From Methylomonas aurea (GTDB lineage Bacteria; Pseudomonadota; Gammaproteobacteria; Methylococcales; Methylomonadaceae): a stretch of DNA of 39,205 nt. The position numbers were made by a program, and so were the translations under genes. Shown here piece by piece: positions 8,088 to 16,054 of this stretch (positions within the stretch are counted from its first letter, which is position 1; each line of letters starts with the position of its first letter). The notes beneath the pieces are model-generated. The model saw only the letters and a program-made list of their open reading frames with translations. It searched no databases and was not told the origin of the DNA. Location of the stretch: the NCBI RefSeq assembly GCF_024505045.1, contig NZ_JANIBM010000035.1:1-39205 (forward strand), given 5' to 3'.

Positions 8088-9854
8088 TCATTCCTTGACT
8101 CGGGTGACCCACACCGAATCCAAGTTCAGGGTCTTCTTGACTTTGGCCGCATAGGCCGCCGCCTCGTATTGGGTTTTAAAACCATCCACGCTCAAGCGGT
8201 ACCAATTCTCGCCCTTGGTCTCGGTTTTACTGACCTTGGCCGGCACACCCTTGCCGGCGTATTCCTGCGCCTTGCTTTTGGCATACCAATCCTGTTTGAA
8301 CGCCACCAGGTTGACCGCCCAATTTTCCTCGACCGGCGCCGGCTTTTTCTTTTCCGGCTTCGGCGCGGCTGCCACCGCGGCAACTCGGCCTTTTTCCAGC
8401 GCGCTGACTTTGTTCTGCAACGCTTCGAGCGCCGCACCGATCTGCAGATTTTGATTGGCCAGTTCGGCCAATTTGTTGGCCTGGTCGCCGCTAGGCGCAA
8501 CGGCGGCGCTGCCATGCGGCGCCTTGCTCAATTCCGCGATTTGGGTCGACATTACGCCGGTACTGACCGTCAATTCATCCAACTGTTTGTGTAGCATTGC
8601 TATCTCGGCGGCATCGTTGGCCGGCGCAGCGTTTACCTGTTCCTGCAATTTGCCGATGATCGCCGCCAATTCGCCCACCTGGGACTTGGCGATCATGCCT
8701 TGCACGCCGAGACCTACGCCGGCCAGCAGGGCTATGCCGGCCACCCCGGCCGCGGCATAGGCCACCACCGGTTTTTTCGCGTTCAGCGCATCCAAACCGC
8801 GTTTGGCTTTCTTTTGCTCGACCTGCAAACTTTCCAGACCTGCCTGACATTCGCTGAGCTGGGCTCTTTCCGGCTTTTCGGCCAGTTCGTGCTTCAACTG
8901 CTGCTGCTGCCTTTTCAGTTCGGCGATCTGCCGGTTCAACGCCGTAATATCGCCGCTATAGTCGACAGCCGGCGCCGGCGTTACCGGCGGCGGAACGGCG
9001 GCGGCTACGGCTGTGGCCGCTGCGGCAACCACGGCCGTAGCCAAATCCGATGTACCTTCAACCAGAATATCGCCGTCGTCGCCGGCAGGTTCCGCCGCGA
9101 ACTGCGGCGCGTTATCCCGCTCGTATTCGCCGGCTTCCTCTTCGCCGTCGACGGCTACCGCCTCGATCGCATCGGCTTCGGCCTGCGGGCTATCAACGTC
9201 GGCGACGATCTGATCGGCAGCCGCAACGGCGGCAGACTGGACCAAATCCTCGTCCGCCGAAATATCGAAATCGGCCATCAGAAAATCGGCAGTGCTGTCG
9301 ACCGCTTCCGGTTCGTCGCCGAATTCGTCGATTTCCGCCATGTTCTCCAATTCGCCACCGGCCGGTTCGATTACAGAGGCGACAACGGCCGGCTCCGCTT
9401 CTGTTTCGGCGAATTCGTCGATATCGCCGACTTGTTCCAATGCGGCCACTTCGGCTATCACTTCGTCTGCATCCAACTCTCGCTGAATGTCGGCGCCGAC
9501 GGCATCGGCAAATTCGTCGGCCAGCGCATCGGCTTCCCGGCCGGGATTGATTGGAATATCGGCAATTTCGGTATCGAATTCGTCGCCGAATTCGTCGATA
9601 TCGTCCAGAGGCCGGTTCTTCCCGGCCGGCAGGTCAATCTCCAGCAAGTTGTCGAAATCGCCGAATTCGTCGATTTGTTCGTCGACGTCGCGGCCCAGGG
9701 TTTCTTCGCCGACCAGCAAGCGGTCTATCGCTTCGTCGTCGTCGATCTCGCCCACTTCGCGTCCGGCCGGTTCGCTGATGTTCAGCATCGCATCCAGATC
9801 GTCGGCAAAGGCATCCAGAGTTTTTTTGTTTTTACTACCGGTCGGTTCAGCCAT
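8088..9854 (-). CDS. Acidic single-span membrane protein with a C-terminal SPOR domain
   Basis: This is a 588-aa protein. Residues 1 to about 290 are very acidic and low in complexity. They contain a recurring motif, IDEFGD at 61-66, 86-91 and 175-180 and IDEFAE at 145-150. Residues about 300-355 are Gln/Glu/Lys-rich and likely coiled coil. One transmembrane helix (YAAAGVAGIALLAGVGLGVQ) lies near residues 360-380. A second coiled-coil-like segment follows (about 385-490), then a C-terminal SPOR domain (about 505-588, starting WAVNLVAFKQDWYA). SPOR domains bind denuded septal peptidoglycan, so the C-terminus is probably periplasmic and the acidic tail cytoplasmic. A role at the division site or in cell-envelope organisation is inferred. 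The acidic repeats could be short docking motifs for a cytosolic partner. Confidence 0.8.
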   Translation of the reverse strand: MAEPTGSKNKKTLDAFADDLDAMLNISEPAGREVGEIDDDEAIDRLLVGEETLGRDVDEQIDEFGDFDNLLEIDLPAGKNRPLDDIDEFGDEFDTEIADIPINPGREADALADEFADAVGADIQRELDADEVIAEVAALEQVGDIDEFAETEAEPAVVASVIEPAGGELENMAEIDEFGDEPEAVDSTADFLMADFDISADEDLVQSAAVAAADQIVADVDSPQAEADAIEAVAVDGEEEAGEYERDNAPQFAAEPAGDDGDILVEGTSDLATAVVAAAATAVAAAVPPPVTPAPAVDYSGDITALNRQIAELKRQQQQLKHELAEKPERAQLSECQAGLESLQVEQKKAKRGLDALNAKKPVVAYAAAGVAGIALLAGVGLGVQGMIAKSQVGELAAIIGKLQEQVNAAPANDAAEIAMLHKQLDELTVSTGVMSTQIAELSKAPHGSAAVAPSGDQANKLAELANQNLQIGAALEALQNKVSALEKGRVAAVAAAPKPEKKKPAPVEENWAVNLVAFKQDWYAKSKAQEYAGKGVPAKVSKTETKGENWYRLSVDGFKTQYEAAAYAAKVKKTLNLDSVWVTRVKE

Positions 9855-9918
9855 GAGTATTCTCGATTCGATAGGGCGGCGGCTTGCTCGCCCGGATTAC
9901 GCAATTAGTGTCCGACGC

Positions 9919-10659
9919 CTATTCGGCGGCTTTGCTCCCTGTAACCAAGGCGTTGACATCGATCCGTCGCTTGAGCTGAATCTCGCAGAAGCCGACCTCG
10001 GCCATCTGCGCCAAGGCGATCGACTCGCGCATCACGTGGTTCTCGGACTCGTCGCTAAACAGGTGAATGATCCAATGCTCCAATAAGTCCAGGCGGTTGA
10101 TACCGGTCAATACCTTGAAGTAACCGGCAACTTCCTGCTGGGTAGCGCGAGTGTGTCGATCGATGTCGTCCAAGGCATAGCGGTCGCCGTTGACGAATTT
10201 ACCGCCGGGTTTCAATATCCGGTAACTCTCGGCCAGTACCTGACGCCGGTAACCGGCTTCAAAGTTATGCAGCGTGTAGGCCGACGCCACCATATCCGCA
10301 CTGCGCTCCGGCAGTGCTTTGAGCGCGCTCAAAGCGTCGCGCCCGGAAAACTCCAGCCGGCCTTGCTGCGCCCATTCCTGTAAATTCTGCTTGGCCTGAT
10401 TCTGCATGGTCGGCTCGCTATCCACGCTCAACACCTGACAGTTTTCGGCAGAAGACAATATCGCCAGGGTAGTGATACCGGTACCACCGCCCAATTCGAC
10501 CACCTGCTGACGACCGTCTCGACCTTGGCAAAAATCGGCAACCTCGAGCCCTACCAGACGACTCATTTCGGGGGCAATCGGACTGATCAGTTTCAGCATG
10601 TCGTATTCCCGCCCGATCACGCCGGAAAACATCGCATCGAACGGGTTATCGGCGCTCAT
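9919..10659 (-). CDS. Class I SAM-dependent methyltransferase
   Basis: This 246-aa protein has the Rossmann-type methyltransferase fold. SAM-binding motif I is VVELGGGTGITTLAIL (about residues 52-67), an acidic residue follows at the end of strand 2 (VLSVDSEPTM), and the region ADMVASAYTLHNF with RILKPGGKFVNGD is the usual post-motif pattern. The substrate is unknown. I chose the ATG at 10659 because AAGGAGAAGAC precedes it and because it overlaps the stop of the DUF1244 gene by four bases (ATGA). Longer readings of the frame only extend into that upstream gene. Translational coupling suggests the two products work together. Confidence 0.85.
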   Translation of the reverse strand: MSADNPFDAMFSGVIGREYDMLKLISPIAPEMSRLVGLEVADFCQGRDGRQQVVELGGGTGITTLAILSSAENCQVLSVDSEPTMQNQAKQNLQEWAQQGRLEFSGRDALSALKALPERSADMVASAYTLHNFEAGYRRQVLAESYRILKPGGKFVNGDRYALDDIDRHTRATQQEVAGYFKVLTGINRLDLLEHWIIHLFSDESENHVMRESIALAQMAEVGFCEIQLKRRIDVNALVTGSKAAE

Positions 10660-10961
10660 GTCTTCTCCTTGAGCTTTTGCCGTGCCTGGTAAGCCGCCAA
10701 TTGCTCCGGAGTGGCTTCGCGTTGGTATTTTTCCTTCCATTCGCCGTAGGGCATGCCGTAAACGATTTCGCGGGCCTGCTCGTAATCGACGTCGATGCCG
10801 TGTTCCGCGGCGGCGGCGGCATACCATTTCGCCAAACAATTGCGGCAGAAATCGGCGAGTATCATCAGTTCGATATTTTGAACTTCGGTGTGCTGTTGCA
10901 AGTGGGCCAGCAACTGCCGGAAAGCAGCGGCTTCCAACTCGGTGCGGTGGGTATCGGCCAT
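10656..10961 (-). CDS. DUF1244 family protein
   Basis: This 101-aa cytosolic protein belongs to the DUF1244 family, recognised by the conserved core IELMILADFCRNCLAKWY and the following DYEQAREIVYGMPYGEWK. It has a pair of cysteines (CRNC) that could bind metal or be redox active; the biochemical role of the family is unknown to me. The ATG at 10961 has AAAGGAGG at ideal spacing, which decides it over an upstream in-frame start at 11027. It is coupled by a 4-bp overlap to the methyltransferase gene downstream. Confidence 0.85.
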   Translation of the reverse strand: MADTHRTELEAAAFRQLLAHLQQHTEVQNIELMILADFCRNCLAKWYAAAAAEHGIDVDYEQAREIVYGMPYGEWKEKYQREATPEQLAAYQARQKLKEKT

Positions 10962-11072
10962 GAAATCCTCCTTTAAATCCGGCATTTTAGCAGCAAAGCC
11001 GCCCCGCTCATGTACAATTGCAAACAAAGAATCTACAATTAAGCATCGTTACTCTGCCCTTAACGTCACCCC

Positions 11073-11402
11073 GTGAACACCATACATAGTTCGTCATTGG
11101 CATTCTATCCGGTCGGATATCAATATCCGAAAACCGGACAATCTGACGCCAAGTCTGAACAACCGCGGGCAACGGATACCGAAGCAGAAATAAAAAACCG
11201 GCAGTCGCAAAACCAAAGTCAACCCTCGTCCACTGCGCAAATCGAGGCGGCACTGGCGGAAGCCGAATTAAACATCGACCCCATCAACTCACCGACCAAT
11301 TCGCGCACATTAAAAGCCCTGAACGCGTACAGCGAAAATCGCAACCAATCCGTTCAAGCTCGGCTTAATCAAACGCTTTCCGGCATCGATTTGTACGCCT
11401 AA
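11073..11402 (+). CDS. Hypothetical protein, polar and Gln/Asn/Ser-rich
   Basis: This 109-aa protein starts with GTG and has no clear ribosome-binding site. The N-terminus is SLAFYPVGYQYPKTG. Residues 22-70 are hydrophilic and probably disordered, and the C-terminal third (ALNAYSENRNQSVQARLNQT) is likely helical. No known family is recognised. It sits 21 bases before yciB in the same direction. The frame has coding-like composition and a matching position in the transcription unit, but the start is uncertain. Confidence 0.55.
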   Translation: MNTIHSSSLAFYPVGYQYPKTGQSDAKSEQPRATDTEAEIKNRQSQNQSQPSSTAQIEAALAEAELNIDPINSPTNSRTLKALNAYSENRNQSVQARLNQTLSGIDLYA

Positions 11403-11423
11403 CCATTCCGCTTAACCGTCCTC

Positions 11424-11966
11424 ATGAAACCGCTTTTAGAGTTTTTCCCCATTGTTTTGTTTTTTGTCGCCTATAAGCTGTACGACATTTATGTGGCAAC
11501 TGGCGTCGTGATTGCTGCCACCATCGTCCAAGTCTGTATTTATTGGCTGCTGTATCGCAAAGTTGAGACGATGCAATGGATTACTCTCGGGTTAATTCTG
11601 GTCATGGGCGGCGCCACTCTCTACCTGCAAGACGAACAATTCATCAAGTGGAAGCTGACCATCATCGAATGGTTGTTTGGTGGCGCGTTCTTGGTCAGCC
11701 AATTCGTCGGCAATAAAACATTCATCGAACGCATGATGGGCGCAAATCTGGAATTGCCGGCCCGAATCTGGAAACGGTTGAACCTGAGCTGGTCCCTGTT
11801 TTTCATCGGCGTCGGCTTTTTGAATTTGTACGTGATGCACCATTACAGCACCGACGACTGGGTCAGCTTCAAGACCTTCGGCGTACCGGGCTTGATGGTG
11901 CTGTTTATCGCCGTGCAAATGGTTTTCCTTTATAAATACGTACCGGCTCCGGAAGCGAAAGAATGA
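11424..11966 (+). CDS. yciB: Inner membrane-spanning protein YciB (septation protein A family)
   Basis: This 180-aa protein has five hydrophobic segments and the typical YciB/IspZ start ([20 protein letters not shown]). Further conserved stretches are [26 protein letters not shown] sequence around residues 55-75 and [12 protein letters not shown] around 115-126. E. coli YciB interacts with cell-elongation and division proteins and affects envelope integrity. Its length matches the family exactly. The stop overlaps the start of yciI by four bases (ATGA), and the pairing yciB-yciI-bolA-parvulin is a conserved gammaproteobacterial arrangement. Confidence 0.95.
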   Translation: MKPLLEFFPIVLFFVAYKLYDIYVATGVVIAATIVQVCIYWLLYRKVETMQWITLGLILVMGGATLYLQDEQFIKWKLTIIEWLFGGAFLVSQFVGNKTFIERMMGANLELPARIWKRLNLSWSLFFIGVGFLNLYVMHHYSTDDWVSFKTFGVPGLMVLFIAVQMVFLYKYVPAPEAKE

Positions 11967-12268
11967 TGCTATACGCGATTATTGCCGAAGACACAGCCGA
12001 CAGCATCAGTAAACGCTTGCAAGCCAGGCCGGCTCATCTGGCGCGGTTACAAGAACTGCAAGACCAGGGCAGGTTAGTGCTGGCCGGACCGCATCCGGCA
12101 ATCGATGCCGAAAATCCCGGCGAAGCCGGCTTCAGCGGTAGCCTGATCGTCGCCGAGTTTTCCGATTTGCAGGCCGCCCGCAGTTGGGCCGATGCCGACC
12201 CGTATTTAGCCGCCGGCGTTTACGCCCGCGTTACCGTCAAACCTTTCAAACAAGTATTTCCCCAATGA
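11963..12268 (+). CDS. yciI: YciI-like protein
   Basis: This 101-aa protein has the small ferredoxin-like YciI fold. It begins [13 protein letters not shown], has the central [13 protein letters not shown] with the conserved His, and ends with the [19 protein letters not shown] segment containing the conserved Asp. The family has suspected enzyme or stress-related roles that remain poorly defined. It overlaps both neighbours by four bases, so yciB, yciI and bolA are translationally coupled. A second ATG one codon later is the more usual YciI start. Confidence 0.92.
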   Translation: MMLYAIIAEDTADSISKRLQARPAHLARLQELQDQGRLVLAGPHPAIDAENPGEAGFSGSLIVAEFSDLQAARSWADADPYLAAGVYARVTVKPFKQVFPQ

Positions 12269-12540
12269 CTGCCGATATCATCAGACACAAGCTGGAAGAC
12301 GCTTTTAAGCCGGAATTAATCGAAATTATCGACCATAGCGCCGCGCACGCCGGACATGCCGGCAATCAAGGCGGCGGCCATTACCACGTCACACTGGTTT
12401 CAACGCAGTTCGAAAACAAATCGTTGGTGCAACGCCATCAACTGGTCTACCAAGCCTTGGGCGACATGATGAAGGCGGAGATTCACGCCTTGAGCATTAA
12501 TGCCTTAACTCCCTCTGAAAACAGCAAAGGAAATTCTTGA
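12265..12540 (+). CDS. bolA: BolA family protein
   Basis: This 91-aa protein has the BolA fold: an N-terminal helix ([19 protein letters not shown]), the glycine/histidine loop [16 protein letters not shown] and the C-terminal helix with [17 protein letters not shown] and the conserved HALSINAL. BolA proteins pair with monothiol glutaredoxins in Fe-S cluster handling or act as regulators of cell shape. The conserved His of the C-terminal helix region is present. The ATG at 12265 overlaps the yciI stop, and the next gene starts 1 base after its stop. Longer frames upstream are extensions into yciI. Confidence 0.93.
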   Translation: MTADIIRHKLEDAFKPELIEIIDHSAAHAGHAGNQGGGHYHVTLVSTQFENKSLVQRHQLVYQALGDMMKAEIHALSINALTPSENSKGNS

Positions 12541-12541
12541 T

Positions 12542-13516
12542 ATGAAATTGAAACTAGTCCCCCTGGTTCTGGCTAGCGCCGCTCTGCTACCGGGCTGCTT
12601 CGAAGAAAAAGCCAAAGATGCCGCCCCCGCAACCCCAACCGTAAGCAAGGAAGACGCGGTCGCCTCGGTCAACGGTACCTACATCAGCAAAAAAACCCTG
12701 GAAACTCTGGAAAAAGAGATTTCCGAGCGCAGCCAAGGCCAAACCTTCCCTAAGGAACAGTTGCTGGAAGAGTTGATTCAACGCGAACTGTTGATTCAAC
12801 AGGCCCTGCAAAAGCAATTGGATAAATCGCCTGAAGTGATCGAGCGCATGGCAACCGTCAGAAATTCGTTGCTGTCGCAAGCGGCGTTGCAGGATTACCT
12901 GAAAGCCAACCCGGTGACCGACGAAGAAATCAAAGCTGAATACGATTCGAAAATGGCCAACATGGGTAGCGAGTACAAGGCCCGTCATATTCTGGTCAAA
13001 ACCGAAGACGAAGCAAAAAAATTGATCGCCGAGCTGGATAAAGGCGGCAACTTTAACGAACTGGCTAAAAAGCACTCGATCGATCCGATGGGCTCGGAAG
13101 GCGGCGACCTGGGCTGGTTTACCGCCGACCGGATGGTGCCGCCATTTTCCGAAGCGGTCGTTGCGCTGGAGAACGGCAAATACAGCAAACAACCAGTGCA
13201 AACCCAATTCGGCTGGCATGTGATTCTGCGCGAAGACTCCAGAGCTTTGACACCGCCGCCGCTGGATGCCGTCAAAGAGCAAATCCGACCGATGCTGCAA
13301 CGGCAAAAAGCTCAAGCGATGATCGAAAACCTGCGTAAGAACGCAAAAGTGGAAGTGATGCTGCCGCCGACACCGCCTAAACAAGAAGAAGCGCAGCCAG
13401 CAGCTCCGGCGGAATCGCAACCTGCAGCTCCAGCCGAACAACCTGCCGCAACACCATCCGAAGCAGCCGCCCCTGCAGCGGAAACCAAACCTGCGGAACC
13501 GGCAGCGGCAAAATAG
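12542..13516 (+). CDS. Lipoprotein parvulin-type peptidylprolyl isomerase (SurA/PrsA-like)
   Basis: This 324-aa exported lipoprotein has a signal peptide with lipobox LLPGC (Cys19), so Lnt in this window could act on it. A SurA-like N-terminal chaperone domain (about 38-135, with FPKEQLLEELIQRELLIQQA) precedes a parvulin rotamase domain (about 143-245) with KARHILVKTEDEAKK and GSEGGDLGWFTADRMVPPF. The last 50 residues are Pro/Ala/Glu repeats and form a flexible tail. It probably assists folding of periplasmic or outer-membrane proteins. AAAGGAAATTCTTGAT upstream supplies the ribosome-binding site. The gene ends at a strong hairpin terminator, marking the end of the yciB operon. Confidence 0.92.
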   Translation: MKLKLVPLVLASAALLPGCFEEKAKDAAPATPTVSKEDAVASVNGTYISKKTLETLEKEISERSQGQTFPKEQLLEELIQRELLIQQALQKQLDKSPEVIERMATVRNSLLSQAALQDYLKANPVTDEEIKAEYDSKMANMGSEYKARHILVKTEDEAKKLIAELDKGGNFNELAKKHSIDPMGSEGGDLGWFTADRMVPPFSEAVVALENGKYSKQPVQTQFGWHVILREDSRALTPPPLDAVKEQIRPMLQRQKAQAMIENLRKNAKVEVMLPPTPPKQEEAQPAAPAESQPAAPAEQPAATPSEAAAPAAETKPAEPAAAK

Positions 13517-13537
13517 CTAAACAGCCTAATTGGCAAT

Positions 13538-13566
13538 ACAGGGCGGATACCCGCCCTGTTTCTTCC
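13538..13566 (+). terminator. Rho-independent terminator of the yciB-bolA-parvulin operon
   Basis: ACAGGGCGG (13538-13546) and CCGCCCTGT (13551-13559) form a perfect 9-bp GC-rich stem with loop ATAC, followed by TTCTT. It lies 22 bases after the parvulin stop and just before the end of the converging bfd gene. Confidence 0.85.
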
Positions 13567-13583
13567 AATCCTATAACAGCGGA

Positions 13584-13775
13584 CTAAGCCGCCTGCGCCC
13601 TCAGCGTCCGGTTTTGGCATTTCTCATCCAACATCGCCTTGATGCTGGCCGAACATTTGCCGCAAACACCACCGGCACCGGTACATTCCATGACCTGTCT
13701 ACGACTGCAAAGACCCTGGTTGATCGCCTGAGCGACCTGCTTATCGGTAACCGCTTTGCACACGCACACGTACAT
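13584..13775 (-). CDS. bfd: Bacterioferritin-associated ferredoxin
   Basis: This 63-aa [2Fe-2S] protein matches Bfd. The cluster ligands Cys4, Cys6, Cys38 and Cys41 are in the patterns YVCVCKAVTD and GGVCGKCS. Bfd reduces the iron core of bacterioferritin so that Fe(II) can be released when iron is scarce. GGAGG sits about 7 bases before the ATG. A perfect 19-bp Fur-box palindrome lies 30 bases upstream, so repression by Fe-Fur is expected, as for E. coli bfd. No bacterioferritin gene lies within the window. Confidence 0.93.
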   Translation of the reverse strand: MYVCVCKAVTDKQVAQAINQGLCSRRQVMECTGAGGVCGKCSASIKAMLDEKCQNRTLRAQAA

Positions 13776-13804
13776 ACAACAACCTCCAAACCGTTTTTTG
13801 GATT

Positions 13805-13823
13805 AATGATAACAATTATCATT
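13805..13823 (-). promoter_or_regulatory. Fur box upstream of bfd
   Basis: AATGATAA-CAA-TTATCATT is a perfect inverted repeat with a 3-base centre and closely matches the canonical 19-bp Fur operator GATAATGATAATCATTATC. It lies 30 bases before the bfd start codon, where it would cover the promoter. Iron-dependent repression of bfd is inferred from the match. Confidence 0.85.
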
Positions 13824-14010
13824 TAAAAGTAAAGCGGCGTTGCCAGCATTTTTCAACACCCGAACTAAGCCAAACATCGCTGGTCGAAGTGTTGCATTAC
13901 CCTGCGATGCTTAGGAAATTCGCGGGGTTCAGCCATGATTCCGAATTGCGCTTACGGGTTTTTTCGTGCTTAAATACCGGGATAACCTTTTCGTCATTTA
14001 CACAGAGCCA

Positions 14011-14487
14011 ATGATGCAAGACTATCAAACCCAACGATCCACTGTGCTGGAAATACTGGACGCTCACCGAACGATGCCGGGCAACTTATTACCTATACTG
14101 CACGGCATTCAGGACACCCTGGGCTACATTCCTCCGGCCGCAGTCGCGGATATCGCAAGTTCTCTGAATTTGTCGCAAGCCGAAGTGCATGGGGTTATTA
14201 GTTTTTATCATTACTTCCGCGACACTCCGCCAGGAAAGCACACCGTACGCATCTGCCGTGCCGAATCCTGCCAATCGATGAACAGCAAAGCCCTGGAAAA
14301 CCACGCCAAACAGGTGCTCGGCATCGACTACCACGAAACCACCGCAGACCAAACCTTTTCTCTGGAACCGGTTTATTGCCTCGGCAATTGCGCTTGCTCG
14401 CCATCCATTACGATAGATGACCAAGTATTCGGCCGCGTCACGCCAGATAAATTCGACAGTCTGCTTGCCAAATTCAAAGGTGCTTAA
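14011..14487 (+). CDS. fdsG: NAD-dependent formate dehydrogenase gamma subunit
   Basis: This 158-aa NuoE-like thioredoxin-fold [2Fe-2S] subunit carries ligands Cys82 and Cys87 (RICRAESC) and Cys123 and Cys127 (YCLGNCACS). It relays electrons near the FMN of FdsB in the soluble formate:NAD+ oxidoreductase. Two adjacent ATGs (14011 and 14014) follow ACAGAG. A GTG at 13966 would add 15 residues that do not resemble the family. It is the first gene of the cluster fdsG-fdsB-fdsA-fdhD-fdsD, and fdsB begins one base after its stop. The 187 bp before it, back to the Fur box, should hold the promoter, but I could not identify convincing -35/-10 elements. Confidence 0.93.
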   Translation: MMQDYQTQRSTVLEILDAHRTMPGNLLPILHGIQDTLGYIPPAAVADIASSLNLSQAEVHGVISFYHYFRDTPPGKHTVRICRAESCQSMNSKALENHAKQVLGIDYHETTADQTFSLEPVYCLGNCACSPSITIDDQVFGRVTPDKFDSLLAKFKGA

Positions 14488-14488
14488 C

Positions 14489-16033
14489 ATGACCCGCCTG
14501 TTTATTTCCCGCGACTCCACCGCGCTGTCACTGGGCGCCGAGCAAGTCGCCAACGCCATCGCCAAACTCACTGCAGACCAGAGCCAGTCGGTACAAATCG
14601 TGCGCAACGGCTCGCGCGGCCTGTTCTGGCTGGAACCGCTGGTAGAAGTCGAAACTGCGAATGGCCGCGTCGCTTACGGCCCTGTACAACCTGAAGACGT
14701 CGCTTCGCTACTCGAAGCCGGGTTATTGGATGGAAAACCACATCCGCTTTACTTGGGCAGTATCGAAGAACTGCCCTATTTCAAAAACCAAAACCGGCTC
14801 ACCTTTGCCCGTGTCGGTATCACCGATCCGGTAAACCTCGAAGACTATCTGGCTCATGACGGCTATAAAGGCCTGAAAAACGCGCTGGCGTTGCAGCCAG
14901 CCGAGATCGTCAAACACGTTACCGAATCCGGCCTGCGCGGCCGCGGCGGCGCGGCGTTCCCGACCGGCATTAAATGGAACACCGTACTGAACGCCCCCGC
15001 CGAGCAAAAATACATCGTCTGCAATGCCGACGAGGGCGACTCCGGCACCTTCTCCGACCGGATGATCATGGAAGGCGACCCGTTCGTTCTGATAGAGGGC
15101 ATGACTATCGCCGGCGTTGCGGTCGGCGCCACGCAAGGTTATATCTATCTGCGCGTCGAATACCCGCACGCCAAAGTCGCTTTGAACCAAGCCATCGAAG
15201 CCGCCTACAAAAACGGCTATCTGGGCGAAAACATCCAAGGTAGTGGCAAAACTTTCCACTTGGAAGTGCGCAGCGGCGCCGGCGCGTACGTCTGTGGCGA
15301 AGAGACATCATTGCTGGAAAGCCTGGAGGGCAAGCGCGGCCTGGTCCGCTTCAAACCGCCACTGCCCGCCATCGTCGGCCTGTTTGGCAAACCGACCATC
15401 GTCAATAACGTGATTTCGCTGGCCTCAGTGCCCATCATTTTGGACAAGGGTGGCGAGTACTACAAAAACTACGGTATGGGTCGTTCCCGCGGCACGCTGC
15501 CGTTGCAACTGGCCGGCAATATCAAACATCCCGGCCTGTTCGAAGCCGCATTCGGCATGACCTTGCGCGAACTGCTCTACGACTACGGCGGCGGCTCCGC
15601 CAGCGGCCGGCCGATTCGCGCCGTGCAAGTCGGCGGCCCGTTGGGCGCCTACATGCCGGAAAGCCAATTCGATACGCCTCTGGACTACGAAGCCTTCGCG
15701 GCGATCGGCGCCGTTTTGGGCCATGGCGGTTTGGTCGTCCACGACGACACCACCAATCTGGCAGATATGGCCCGCTACGCGATGGAATTCTGCGTCGAGG
15801 AGTCCTGCGGCAAATGTACCCCGTGCCGGATTGGCTCGACCCGCGGCGTCGAAGTCATCGACCGTATCGTCGCCAATGTCGACAAAGCCAAAAACACCGA
15901 ATTGCTGCGCGACCTGTGCGACACGATGCTGTGCGGTTCGCTGTGTGCGATGGGCGGCATGACACCGTATCCGGTGTTGAGTGCGCTGAACCATTTTCCC
16001 GAAGACTTTGGCCTACACCCGACCAAAGCCTGA
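14489..16033 (+). CDS. fdsB: NAD-dependent formate dehydrogenase beta subunit (NuoF-like)
   Basis: This 514-aa cytosolic flavoprotein passes electrons from the Fe-S chain to NAD+. Residues 1-110 form an extra thioredoxin-like N-terminal domain typical of FdsB. The NuoF core follows, with the glycine-rich FMN/NADH segment GLRGRGGAAFPTGIKW (about 150-165), CNADEGDSGTF and GAGAYVCGEETSL. The [4Fe-4S] cluster motif ESCGKCTPC has Cys440, Cys443 and Cys446, with Cys486 as the probable fourth ligand. The start at 14489 follows the fdsG stop by one base; a longer frame from 14417 only reads back into fdsG. It works as a complex with FdsA, FdsG and FdsD. Confidence 0.95.
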   Translation: MTRLFISRDSTALSLGAEQVANAIAKLTADQSQSVQIVRNGSRGLFWLEPLVEVETANGRVAYGPVQPEDVASLLEAGLLDGKPHPLYLGSIEELPYFKNQNRLTFARVGITDPVNLEDYLAHDGYKGLKNALALQPAEIVKHVTESGLRGRGGAAFPTGIKWNTVLNAPAEQKYIVCNADEGDSGTFSDRMIMEGDPFVLIEGMTIAGVAVGATQGYIYLRVEYPHAKVALNQAIEAAYKNGYLGENIQGSGKTFHLEVRSGAGAYVCGEETSLLESLEGKRGLVRFKPPLPAIVGLFGKPTIVNNVISLASVPIILDKGGEYYKNYGMGRSRGTLPLQLAGNIKHPGLFEAAFGMTLRELLYDYGGGSASGRPIRAVQVGGPLGAYMPESQFDTPLDYEAFAAIGAVLGHGGLVVHDDTTNLADMARYAMEFCVEESCGKCTPCRIGSTRGVEVIDRIVANVDKAKNTELLRDLCDTMLCGSLCAMGGMTPYPVLSALNHFPEDFGLHPTKA

Positions 16034-16054
16034 TCTATCCTCCCGGAGGTAGCT

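Noticed and set aside
8700..9908. 402-codon frame antisense to the SPOR-domain gene
   Set aside because: It is created by the biased acidic repeats on the opposite strand; the SPOR domain, membrane helix and operon position support the minus-strand gene.
13940..13980. Sigma-70 promoter for the fds cluster (TTGCGC with TTAAAT)
   Set aside because: The hexamers and the 18-base spacing are weak matches, so I did not list it as a feature.
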